Source: Promethearchaeota archaeon (lineage in GTDB: Archaea > Asgardarchaeota > Lokiarchaeia > Sigyniarchaeales > SOKP01). Taken from it: a stretch of DNA of 64,000 bases. The notes under the pieces were generated by a model. It saw nothing but the letters and a program-made list of their open reading frames with translations. It was not told the origin of the DNA and ran no database searches. Location: contig JALGVJ010000001.1 in the NCBI GenBank assembly GCA_029838195.1, positions 62,001 through 126,000 of the forward strand, read 5' to 3'. Of this stretch, positions 56,739 through 64,000 are shown one piece after another. Numbering within the stretch: position 1 is the first letter of the stretch; every line of letters starts with the position of its first letter. The position numbers and the translations under genes were made by a program.

Positions 56739-57263
56739 CTAAGATTCATCGGAGGTCACGTCAATTTTTTTGGGAGGTTTTTTATCAATCTTTATTTTCA
56801 GCAGTCCATTTTTCAAAACGGATTTAATCGATTCAGGATTTGCATCAGCCGGCAAGGGTATATCTACATTAATGGGTCTTTCCCAGAAATCCATGAATCC
56901 TCTGAAAGAGCATGGAATTTTTCCTTGTTCTCTATTTTTCTGCTCCTCCCCTCCATTTTTGGGTAGCTTTGAAGCCGTGATGTTTATATTCCCGTTAATT
57001 AAGGATACTTGGACATCCTCTTTTGTAAAACCTGGCAAGGGCACCTTTATGACATAATATCCTTCAGCTTCTTCAATTTCATGCGGAATCCATCCTTCGA
57101 ACCGTTCCATGCAATCTTTTACGTGAAATATTAAACCTCCAATCATTTTAGGTATTTCTTTTCCAAAAATATGGAAAAAAGGCGGCGGTGGTGGTGGCGA
57201 ATGATGATAAGGCCACTTAAACCCGTACTTTACTCTTGAATGCGAGCCTGGTTCGCAACACAT
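56739..57263 (-). CDS. Hsp20/alpha-crystallin-family small heat-shock protein
   Basis: The 174 residues have an alpha-crystallin domain from about 75 to 165: YYVIKVPLPGFTKEDVQVSL, the DIPLPADANPES segment and the terminal GLLKIKIDKKPPKK. The proline/histidine-rich N-terminus (YHHSPPPPPPFFH) is unusual. It is an ATP-independent holdase that forms oligomers. The AxxxV/I-type C-terminal tail is replaced by IDVTSDES. It is 93 bp downstream of the PadR gene on the same strand. Confidence 0.9.
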   Translation of the reverse strand: MCCEPGSHSRVKYGFKWPYHHSPPPPPPFFHIFGKEIPKMIGGLIFHVKDCMERFEGWIPHEIEEAEGYYVIKVPLPGFTKEDVQVSLINGNINITASKLPKNGGEEQKNREQGKIPCSFRGFMDFWERPINVDIPLPADANPESIKSVLKNGLLKIKIDKKPPKKIDVTSDES

Positions 57264-57355
57264 TTTGTATTACATCTCTCTTTTTTCTAATTTTTTTTAT
57301 TTATTTTATTTAAATCCTTAATTTTGTTAAATCTATTATTTAATTTTTTTAATTT

Positions 57356-57967
57356 TTAAAAATTCTCAAATTCCTCATCGTCATCTACTATTTCAATATT
57401 TTTTGCATTTTTATGCCGTTCTGCTATTAATAGATCTCTGAGGCGTTCATGTTCTTCAATTTGATTTTCAATATATTCCTCCTGCTTTTTCATTCGTTTT
57501 AAGTGATTTCTAAGTTCTCTTATTCGATTTTCCACTTTTTTGATATTTTCTAACGAACAATCTGAAGCGTCAATCTTATCAAGTCTAAAAGGCGGTTTGG
57601 GGAAAGGGAAAAAGGCAATCATTTGATTGAAAAATTGGTCCTCAGGAACAGACGCCTTGACTATGGTTTTGATGTAATCGCCTAATGTTTGTAAACTAAT
57701 TTCAAGATTATTTTCAAGTATGTTTTTTAATTCTTCCTTTCCCTTAATAGTTATATTAAATAACTTCTTTTGCCGCCCTCCTTCCGTGATCTCTTTACTT
57801 GCGATAAATCCTCTCTCTTCTAACCGGTTTAATAGAGGATAAATCGTACCTGCCGACGCTTTCCAGAGATCCTTGAATTTATTATTGATCTCTTGAATTA
57901 AATCATAGCCCGTGATATCCGAACTAGTTTTTATCATGGAAAGAACTAGCACTTCCAAGCCTGACAT
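57356..57967 (-). CDS. PadR-family transcriptional regulator
   Basis: The 203 residues begin with a PadR winged helix (LEVLVLSMIKTSSDITGYDL, then GTIYPLLNRLEERGFIASKE). The Vir-like C-terminal helices mediate dimerisation (VENRIRELRNHLKRMKKQEE). Regulators of this kind repress membrane-transport or stress genes and their own gene. Its upstream DNA has repeated sites that look like operators. Likely targets are itself and the membrane gene at 58304 and perhaps hsp20 downstream. Confidence 0.9.
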   Translation of the reverse strand: MSGLEVLVLSMIKTSSDITGYDLIQEINNKFKDLWKASAGTIYPLLNRLEERGFIASKEITEGGRQKKLFNITIKGKEELKNILENNLEISLQTLGDYIKTIVKASVPEDQFFNQMIAFFPFPKPPFRLDKIDASDCSLENIKKVENRIRELRNHLKRMKKQEEYIENQIEEHERLRDLLIAERHKNAKNIEIVDDDEEFENF

Positions 57968-58045
57968 TTTTACATTGCGATATCCCGTGAATTTTTTTCC
58001 AAAGAACGTCTTTATTCACCGCTTCTCTTAATTTTTGATGGTGTC

Positions 58046-58137
58046 TATTCGATTCATGATATTTCAATATATCGAAAATCGAATAGCCACGTGATTATAT
58101 AGGAATTATCATATTTAAATATATCGAAAATCGAATA
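58046..58137. promoter_or_regulatory. Repeated operator-like sites for the PadR regulator
   Basis: AATATATCGAAAATCGAATA occurs twice (58066-58085 and 58118-58137), 52 bp apart, about five helical turns. An inverted arm TATTCGATT (58046-58054) matches AATCGAATA at 58077-58085 perfectly. A minus-strand TATATAA (58095-58101), the likely PadR promoter, lies between the copies. Such overlap suggests autorepression and perhaps control of the divergent gene at 58304. Inferred from pattern alone. Confidence 0.65.
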
Positions 58138-58303
58138 AAAAAAAATCCATGAGATCAGTCAGAAATCTTTTAACTATATTATAAATGATGTTCTTTCAAA
58201 ACGATACAAAAACTCTTTTGCACTTCATGATGAATTATTTAGAATCGTTAAATAATGGAAAAAAAACTTAAATTTTTTATACATGTATTTTTAAGATTTA
58301 TTT

Positions 58304-59059
58304 ATGGTAGATCCGGTTTTTATTGGAATGGTTTACGAATTGATCATAATCATTATCGGGGCTCTTTTAGTAATCCTCATTCTGAACCGTTATTTCGTAA
58401 AAAGACATGTTTTAACACTTTATTTAGTATTTATTTTTCTTTTCATGCTCATTTCCATTGTTTTCTCATGGCTTTCTAAAATTATCGTGTTGACTACGGA
58501 ACTTGATTACGTATATAATGAACCCATCCCAAATGTAAATCCTGACGTTCCATTCCCGTGGCTCCTTACCCGAATCGTGGATTTTAGAATAAGCATATTT
58601 TTCGTGGCATTAGGCGTTTTCCTTTCTTATATATTAAGAGTAAAGGTATTTGAAAAAGGATATAATTCGCTTGAGCGGGCAATTATTATTATTTTTGGAA
58701 TCTATACCTTATTTTTCACGCTCTTTATCTACGTGAGAGGTAACACCCTCTTAGACGCCATCAATTTTTTCAATATCTTGCTTTACATGTTCATGGTGTA
58801 TTTACCGTTCACGATAAATTCATTAAAAGCCTATAAAGCAGTAGAGGAACCCGGATTTAAAAGAGCTTTTGCCTCTTTAGCTTTCATGTCCGTCTCTTTC
58901 ATATTAGTACTCATTAACGTATTAATCGATAGAATTACCATTCTTTTAGGATCAAGCGGATTTACTGCCTTCTATTTCGCTGCCTGGGCATTTGTAATTA
59001 TTGGATTTACAGGAGCATATCTAGGATACATTCGCCCTTCAAGCCCTAAAAAAAGCTAA
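58304..59059 (+). CDS. Seven-helix membrane protein near the PadR operators
   Basis: The 251 residues contain seven hydrophobic segments (for example IGMVYELIIIIIGALLVILI, AIIIIFGIYTLFFTLFIYVR and FAAWAFVIIGFTGAYLGYI), with short loops. No catalytic motif is found. The size and topology resemble the protein encoded at 20844, though identity is not obvious. The start is uncertain, because no strong ribosome-binding site is upstream. It is divergent from the PadR gene, so it is a likely target. Confidence 0.65.
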   Translation: MVDPVFIGMVYELIIIIIGALLVILILNRYFVKRHVLTLYLVFIFLFMLISIVFSWLSKIIVLTTELDYVYNEPIPNVNPDVPFPWLLTRIVDFRISIFFVALGVFLSYILRVKVFEKGYNSLERAIIIIFGIYTLFFTLFIYVRGNTLLDAINFFNILLYMFMVYLPFTINSLKAYKAVEEPGFKRAFASLAFMSVSFILVLINVLIDRITILLGSSGFTAFYFAAWAFVIIGFTGAYLGYIRPSSPKKS

Positions 59060-59334
59060 TACACGTGATATGATTCAACAAAAATTAAAAGCATGAAATT
59101 AATCAATTAAATTCATTTATTCTTTTTTTCCAAATTTTATTCCATCTTTACATGAAATAAATCAAAAATAAAGGTTCGTGAGTAAAAATTCAATTCTATT
59201 TTTTAATAATTTTTAATAAACCATGTTTAAACAATTTAAACATCAGTTTTTTGGCAGTTTTTCTAAAAAAATAAATTTTTTTAAGAAAAAATATTATTAA
59301 TATTACAAAAATCATGTAGATATACATAGTCAAT

Positions 59335-59745
59335 ATGATTCAACGCATCTTGATTTGCGACTCGCGTGGTTACCCTTTTTATTCTCGTAAAATTGATAAT
59401 AATTTACCTGAAATAGATAAAATCCTATTAAGTGGATTCATATCTTCGATAGGTACCCTTGGGAGTGAACTATTTAATAAAAAAGTAGCTTCTATCACGT
59501 TTGGAGAAGATTTTGATAAATCTCACGTCTACGTGGTCACTCGGGAATTCTTAAGTGAGAAGAAAACGATTTATTTCGTGTTTTTCATGAAAGGGGAATG
59601 CAATACAAAGCTTGCCAAGGAAATTTCTACGACAATATTTATAGAAAGCAAAAATGAACTCAAGAAAACGGATGCGAATATAAGGATTGATAAAAAAATA
59701 GATACTATTATAGATAATCGATTTAATGGATTAAAAAACTTGTAA
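59335..59745 (+). CDS. Longin-like domain protein
   Basis: The 136 residues start MIQRILICDSRGYPFYSRKI, then LLSGFISSIGTLGSELFNKK and ASITFGEDFDKSHVYVVTRE. This two-strand, helix, strand pattern resembles longin/roadblock-like small proteins common in Asgard archaea, linked to GTPases and membrane traffic in eukaryotes. No GTPase is adjacent; the nearest is at 21912. The family call is by pattern and tentative. It has a TATA-rich upstream region and is probably monocistronic. Confidence 0.5.
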   Translation: MIQRILICDSRGYPFYSRKIDNNLPEIDKILLSGFISSIGTLGSELFNKKVASITFGEDFDKSHVYVVTREFLSEKKTIYFVFFMKGECNTKLAKEISTTIFIESKNELKKTDANIRIDKKIDTIIDNRFNGLKNL

Positions 59746-59876
59746 AACATCACAATTCTCTCATTTTTTTATCTTGTTTACAAGATAAAACTTTCTTTTT
59801 CTTAAAAATATTTAATGTTCATTTCATTTAGATTATAAAATAAGATTAAAAAAAAAAGTACAATGGAGTTAAGTTC

Positions 59877-60986
59877 ATGAGCTTAAATATTGGCGTGATA
59901 GGGGCGGGTTCTATTGGAACGGTGCATTTAGGGTGCTTGAAAAAAATCATCGATGAGGGAATCTTTTCTAAATACGGGAAAAAAATTAGAATAAGAGGAG
60001 TTTCAGATATAAATGAAGAAAAATTGAATCTTTTAAAGCAAAAAAATCCCTTTAACATTGATATGTTTACTACAAATCCAGAGGATTTAATTAATGCTCC
60101 TGACATTGATGTTATCTATATTGCAGTTCCTACCAAATTTCATGAAGAATTATATGTCAAGGCAGCGGAACAGGAAAAACATGTTTTCTGCGAAAAACCT
60201 CTTGCCTTTACTACTGGTGAAATCGAAAACATGATTAAAATTGAAAAGAAAAATGGAATATTTACTCAGGTCGGATTAGTTTTACGGCATTGCCCTGTTT
60301 TTCTAAAAATGAAACAAGAACTAAAAGAAAACCAAGAAATTTTAGGAAAGGAGTTGGCATTTATTTTTCGTGATATTCAAGAGTGGCCCGTAGGGTCAAG
60401 AATGCATCCCTCTATTTGGAGAAAAGACCCTGCTCTTGCCCATGCGGGCTGTTTATTTGAACATAGCATACATGACGTGGATTTATTAGAATTCTTATTT
60501 GGGGATTCGAGAAAACTTTCCAAAATACATGCCCTAATTCGATATATCTCTCCGCTTACTAAAGGTAGCTTAGAAGATGTGTCAATCATAGATTTAGAAT
60601 ATTCTGATGGTTTATCAGGAAATTTAACGAGTATTTGGAATCATGCCAGAATAGACGAGAGAAGGGTTGAGATTTATCACGAAAATGGGTACATGATACT
60701 TGATGGGTATACGGGATTTGGATTTAATGATTTTTCCTTTTTAATTAAGAGAAAGAAGCACAAGTTAAATTACGAGAAAATAACTAAAGATTATCTACAT
60801 GATAAAGGCTATACCCTTTCGAGTTTGGGACTAGGTCCCTATTTATATGAAAACATGAGTTTTTTAGAATCTATCCTTTTAGAAAAAAGGCCCTATCCCG
60901 GATTAGATATTGGTCTTCGAGCCCATCAAATCATAGAAGCAGCCTATAACTCATCCAAAATGAAGAATATCATTTCTTTTTCTTAA
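59877..60986 (+). CDS. Gfo/Idh/MocA-family oxidoreductase (second copy)
   Basis: The 369 residues have GAGSIGTVHLGCL (10-22) as the NAD(P) loop, the EKP motif (HVFCEKPLAFTTG) and the GCLFEHSIHDVDLLEF substrate region. It is only distantly similar to the copy at 5820. The target is probably a sugar or inositol-type alcohol. ATG 59877 follows a weak purine-rich stretch. It stands alone, followed by a complex hairpin. Confidence 0.9.
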   Translation: MSLNIGVIGAGSIGTVHLGCLKKIIDEGIFSKYGKKIRIRGVSDINEEKLNLLKQKNPFNIDMFTTNPEDLINAPDIDVIYIAVPTKFHEELYVKAAEQEKHVFCEKPLAFTTGEIENMIKIEKKNGIFTQVGLVLRHCPVFLKMKQELKENQEILGKELAFIFRDIQEWPVGSRMHPSIWRKDPALAHAGCLFEHSIHDVDLLEFLFGDSRKLSKIHALIRYISPLTKGSLEDVSIIDLEYSDGLSGNLTSIWNHARIDERRVEIYHENGYMILDGYTGFGFNDFSFLIKRKKHKLNYEKITKDYLHDKGYTLSSLGLGPYLYENMSFLESILLEKRPYPGLDIGLRAHQIIEAAYNSSKMKNIISFS

Positions 60987-61010
60987 GCTTTTTTTTTAAA
61001 TAATTTCTTT

Positions 61011-61075
61011 AAAAAGAGAGGGATCGCGATTCAATGAGGATAGTAAAAATCCCTGCGTTCTTCCTCTATCTTTTT
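61011..61075. terminator. Long hairpin between convergent genes
   Basis: AAAAAGAGAGG (61011-61021) pairs with CCTCTATCTTTTT (61063-61075) with a 2-nt bulge, and inside AGGGAT (61019-61024) could pair with ATCCCT (61049-61054) as an alternative. The T-run of one arm follows each strand's stem, so it could end transcription both ways. It lies between a + gene ending at 60986 and a - gene ending at 61074. Confidence 0.45.
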
Positions 61076-61370
61076 ATTCTTCGTGGAAAAAGTTAATGGT
61101 CCGATTAACTTTGAATTCTTTATTTTGGATCTTTTTCTTGAGCTGCTTGACACCCTCATCATTTTCTATTAAATCCAACACGCTATTATGAAGGATTAAT
61201 AGATTATCCATCACTAAATCCGAAAAGAAATTTTCTTTGGAGAGAGTGATGTCAATGATATCATGGATGCCTTTTAAGCATTCTTTAATGAGATTATAAT
61301 TTTGTATGGCTTTATCTAAATTATTCGTATTCTTTTCTTCTAAACTGAAAATATCATATATTCTCATCAA
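61074..61370 (-). CDS. Small helical protein of unknown function
   Basis: The 98 residues (MMRIYDIFSLEEKNTNNLDK and onward) are almost all helix, with conserved-looking Asn/Asp and Leu spacing. No family recognised. It is minus-strand and convergent with the Gfo/Idh gene, and 160 bp downstream of the membrane gene at 61534. Confidence 0.45.
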   Translation of the reverse strand: MMRIYDIFSLEEKNTNNLDKAIQNYNLIKECLKGIHDIIDITLSKENFFSDLVMDNLLILHNSVLDLIENDEGVKQLKKKIQNKEFKVNRTINFFHEE

Positions 61371-61533
61371 TTGAATAAAAAAATAAATTTCTATTAAACC
61401 ATGGGATAATAACCTAATTTTGTTGCTTTATAACGAACTTATAGATAATAATTTCGGGAAGTAAAACAATAATTTTTTAAAAGATAGGTTTTAATATACT
61501 TTCGTTCCAAAATAAATAATTCTTGTACATGAA

Positions 61534-62451
61534 TTAATCTAATTCAATGAATTGAATTTCAACTCGTTTTTTGATTCCCATTTTTTTAGCCATGCCCCTA
61601 ACATATCGTCTTGTCAAGGATTTCGATAATTCCATGAACATGACCGTGGGTAAGATGGAAATGGTTATTAAAAAAATTAACGGAAAGAAAATCATGGAAT
61701 TTACTACAATATAAAGGAAATGAGAGGTAGTAATTTCCCGATTAGTAGGTACCAAGATTCTAAAAAAGTTTAGAACCAATAAATAGTAAGAGAAAATAGT
61801 GCTTATACCCGCATAGCCCTTGAGGAAATAATAGTAGTAATTTCCTAGCGTTCTTGCTTCTAATGGCTCATCTTTATTGTTTTCCAAGATTCTACTTTTA
61901 TTGGAATAGACGATCCCGGCATCTAACAAGTACCACACGGGAGTGAATAGCGCCATGGATATTGCAATCATTGGCGTTAACAAAATGAAAAATGTAAATA
62001 AATAGATCGTGATGCTCCTCATTATTGGGTCGGGTATCACGATGAATTGATCAATATTTAATACGAGGGAAATCATGTTTTCATTGGAGGCAAAAAATAG
62101 TGAAAAGTTAATGGCCATTAAAGAAGGAAAAAACCCTCTAAAATATTTATTGAATTTATCAGATGACTTTACTTCTTCGATGCCATATTTCAAATTACGT
62201 CCTATAATCTTTTTATGGAAAAAAATATATAATGGTAAAATAATATGGCTAAGAATGGAAGTTCCAATGAAGGCTGCTAATGGCCAAAATACCACATAAA
62301 TTAAAATCAATTCAATTGCACCCTTTCCAAAAACTAACGGAGAGATATTTCTTCCGGCAAAAGGGGGTAATACGATTAAGAAAAAGAAAATAAAGAAAAT
62401 CTCATAAGCGATAAAGACAATCAGTGGTTTAATAAATTTTGAACGCATCAC
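61534..62451 (-). CDS. Multi-pass membrane protein
   Basis: The 305 residues contain about seven TM segments (FIAYEIFFIFFFLIVLPPFAG, LILIYVVFWPLAAFIGTSIL and others), with a basic cytoplasmic C-terminus (VRGMAKKMGIKKRVEIQFIE). No motif recognised. It follows the 62556 gene on the same strand after 104 bp. Confidence 0.65.
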   Translation of the reverse strand: MMRSKFIKPLIVFIAYEIFFIFFFLIVLPPFAGRNISPLVFGKGAIELILIYVVFWPLAAFIGTSILSHIILPLYIFFHKKIIGRNLKYGIEEVKSSDKFNKYFRGFFPSLMAINFSLFFASNENMISLVLNIDQFIVIPDPIMRSITIYLFTFFILLTPMIAISMALFTPVWYLLDAGIVYSNKSRILENNKDEPLEARTLGNYYYYFLKGYAGISTIFSYYLLVLNFFRILVPTNREITTSHFLYIVVNSMIFFPLIFLITISILPTVMFMELSKSLTRRYVRGMAKKMGIKKRVEIQFIELD

Positions 62452-62555
62452 TTTCTCTCACGTTTATTTTTTTAATACAACATGTTTTTCTATTACATGG
62501 TCTTCATGATTTATAAATTTATGGTAATCATGAGGAGATCATTCCCATCACTCTT

Positions 62556-63386
62556 TTATTTTTCTCCTTTTGAACCAAACTTAATTAGCTGTGTTTCAAA
62601 TAAAAAAGGACTTTTCAATACTAAAAAGAGGAATATAAATTCAATAGAGAAAAAAATAATAATTCTTGTATCATTTGTGGTAAAGACTCGAATGGATTCA
62701 AAAAAAAATAGTAAAGCAAGTGTTATTAAAATGATTGACAAATAAGGATGGAGCAAAATGATGATCGCCAGTAATATAAGATATATAATAACCACGACAG
62801 CATTACTCATCGAAAATTTCAGAATTTCTACGATTTCAATAATTCCAATTAAGAAAATAAGGAGAAAAGGTAAGATCAAGGTTCGAACATCCTTTAATTT
62901 TCTTGTAATCAAAAGATAAATGCTGAAAAATAAAAGAGTGGTATAAAACCAACCCGCAAGGAGATCAGAAGCCGCATAACTAGAAGTTTCGAAAAAAACT
63001 TCCCACCATCCCATGTACATCGCCAAGGTTTCAATGGAAAAGCATATTACTGATGAAAAAATGGAACATGCCATCATTAATCGTAAATAATCTTGATGAG
63101 TTTTAATAAGAATTAATTTTGAACAGAGAGCATGTCCCAAGTAAAATGTAAAAATCCAACCAAAAATAATAGTAAGAGGAACATCAGCCACTCGCAAGGG
63201 CATTTGTCCAAAAGAATAATTTTTAAACCAAGTCCTATAGATTATTTCTCTAATTAATCCGAAAAGAAATCCGAATCCAAAGAAAAGCGTGGTCTCTCTC
63301 ATGCCTTGCTTTTTTAATGAATGAATGATTAAAAAGATAAATGCAATTAATACTGAAAACATGAATACTTGAAAACTATATTCCAT
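62556..63386 (-). CDS. Multi-pass membrane protein (weakly carotenoid-biosynthesis-like)
   Basis: The 276 residues contain about eight TM helices. REIIYRTWF, RVADVPLTIIFGWIFTFYLG and ETLAMYMGWWEVF recall the DUF422/CruF carotenoid-biosynthesis membrane family, in which conserved His/Glu-Asp-Trp residues occur between helices. The resemblance is weak. Its first 11 bp overlap the end of the 61-residue gene upstream, so both are cotranscribed. Confidence 0.55.
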   Translation of the reverse strand: MEYSFQVFMFSVLIAFIFLIIHSLKKQGMRETTLFFGFGFLFGLIREIIYRTWFKNYSFGQMPLRVADVPLTIIFGWIFTFYLGHALCSKLILIKTHQDYLRLMMACSIFSSVICFSIETLAMYMGWWEVFFETSSYAASDLLAGWFYTTLLFFSIYLLITRKLKDVRTLILPFLLIFLIGIIEIVEILKFSMSNAVVVIIYLILLAIIILLHPYLSIILITLALLFFFESIRVFTTNDTRIIIFFSIEFIFLFLVLKSPFLFETQLIKFGSKGEK

Positions 63387-63561
63387 TATCCTCTTTCCCC
63401 CATTTTCTCATTTGGTAAAAAAAGTATATTATAAGGAAAATTATTAACGGAATTAACGAAATAACGATCTCAATAGCACGGGTGAGTATAAATGCAAACA
63501 TGAAGACTCCAAAATAAATAATAAGAACAAAATAGATGAAAATATCGGAATTTTCGTTCAT
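63376..63561 (-). CDS. Small two-helix membrane protein
   Basis: The 61 residues have two TM helices (IFIYFVLIIYFGVFMFAFIL and IVISLIPLIIFLIIYFFYQ) and a charged tail MRKWGKEDNG. Its end overlaps the start of the larger membrane protein by 11 bp. It is probably a subunit or small partner of that protein. Confidence 0.55.
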   Translation of the reverse strand: MNENSDIFIYFVLIIYFGVFMFAFILTRAIEIVISLIPLIIFLIIYFFYQMRKWGKEDNGI

Positions 63562-63889
63562 TCAATTTCCCTTTTAAGAATCATTTGGTATTTAATTATT
63601 ATAAAGTGACGTTTTTTTAATTAATTTTTTTAATCATTTTGCACGTACCAATTTTCAGGCTTTAAAGTATTTTCTTTCAAGAATCCATTTAGAAGAAGAT
63701 CTGGATAAACTTAATATATTCTTAAAATGGTCTTATAACGAATGAAAATTAAAATTTTAAATTAAGAAGACTTAAACTAGAATCTTTTAGCTTTAATTCA
63801 ATTAAGATGAAGTCTATAAATACAATTCCTTTTTTTCATAATAATAAAAAAGGAATGAAATGGTTATGGGATTAAAAATAGTTTATTTC
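63562..63889. other. Gene-free interval
   Basis: 328 bp of AT-rich DNA between two minus-strand genes. No ORF, hairpin or RNA gene is evident apart from A/T runs; the promoter of the small membrane gene should be here. Confidence 0.4.
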
Positions 63890-64000
63890 TTATCCAATAT
63901 TAATGGAATTCTCTTCTCCTTCAGCAGAAGCGCCATACATCGTATAGGAATCTTGAATTTCCGAAAAATCTAGGGTTATTAGAGTATGACCCGCATGGTT
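63890..64000 (-). CDS. C-terminal end of an unidentified gene, cut by window edge
   Basis: Reading the minus strand from the right edge, 36 codons run to TAA at 63890. They read AGHTLITLDFSEIQDSYT and then MYGASAEGEE and SINIG. Composition is balanced and Gly/Glu-rich, with no stop, so this looks like a real C-terminus. The rest lies outside the window. Confidence 0.4.
   Translation of the reverse strand, partial: NHAGHTLITLDFSEIQDSYTMYGASAEGEENSINIG

Noticed and set aside
1..64000. tRNA, rRNA, CRISPR array or intact IS element
   Set aside because: No TTCGA T-loop with cloverleaf pairing, no rRNA sequence, no regular spaced repeats and no transposase domain were seen.

Overview
The window looks like a chromosomal segment of an AT-rich archaeon, most probably an Asgard (Lokiarchaeia-like) lineage. 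The evidence is archaeal: a small histone, the archaeal S13-S4-S11 gene order, CofC (coenzyme F420 synthesis), DUF211, HdrA/MvhD, TrmB-type and ribbon-helix-helix regulators, and TATA-like promoters. It also carries Asgard-like traits: a Ras/Rab-like small GTPase, a longin-like protein, a lysine-tailed histone, and three in-frame TGA codons that are best read as selenocysteine. The lineage is inferred from gene content, not from a tree. I found no rRNA, tRNA, CRISPR array or insertion sequence.

Layout. 1-14.9 kb is a catabolic and transport region: a sulfatase cut by the left edge, an MFS carrier, an SDR dehydrogenase, an M24 peptidase, a Gfo/Idh/MocA oxidoreductase, a nucleotidyltransferase plus small-partner pair, a NIPA-like membrane protein, two tandem MFS paralogues, a D-2-hydroxyacid dehydrogenase and a TrmB regulator. 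A gene-free 1.1 kb precedes the histone. 16.4-26.4 kb holds housekeeping and small conserved genes: HIT, DUF211, HAD, ThpR, a small GTPase, CofC, a coiled-coil protein, SerS, and a small protein built of three repeats.

26.9-38 kb is the most interesting block. It holds selenoprotein HdrA (two Sec) and selenoprotein MvhD (one Sec), followed by an FrhB-like F420-dependent iron-sulfur flavoprotein. A GPH-type transporter, a PLP-dependent sulfur amino-acid enzyme, two non-pyrrolysine MttB-family methyltransferases and a corrinoid protein come next. A UroD/MtaA-type corrinoid methyltransferase lies at 48-49 kb. Together they suggest uptake and demethylation of a methylated (betaine-like) amine through a corrinoid protein, with electrons handled by an Hdr/F420 module. 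The substrate and physical coupling are inferred.

38-51 kb has ribosomal proteins S13, S4 and S11, an enolase-superfamily enzyme, a long Pro/Glu/Lys-rich protein, NadE, an adenine-specific DNA methyltransferase with an overlapping partner, a tandem-duplicated DUF6125-like protein and a decayed amidohydrolase gene. 51-64 kb has an ABC exporter with a secreted, membrane-anchored companion, a LmbE-like deacetylase, a candidate structured RNA, Hsp20, a PadR regulator with repeated operator-like sites, several multi-pass membrane proteins and a longin-like protein. A partial ORF is cut by the right edge.
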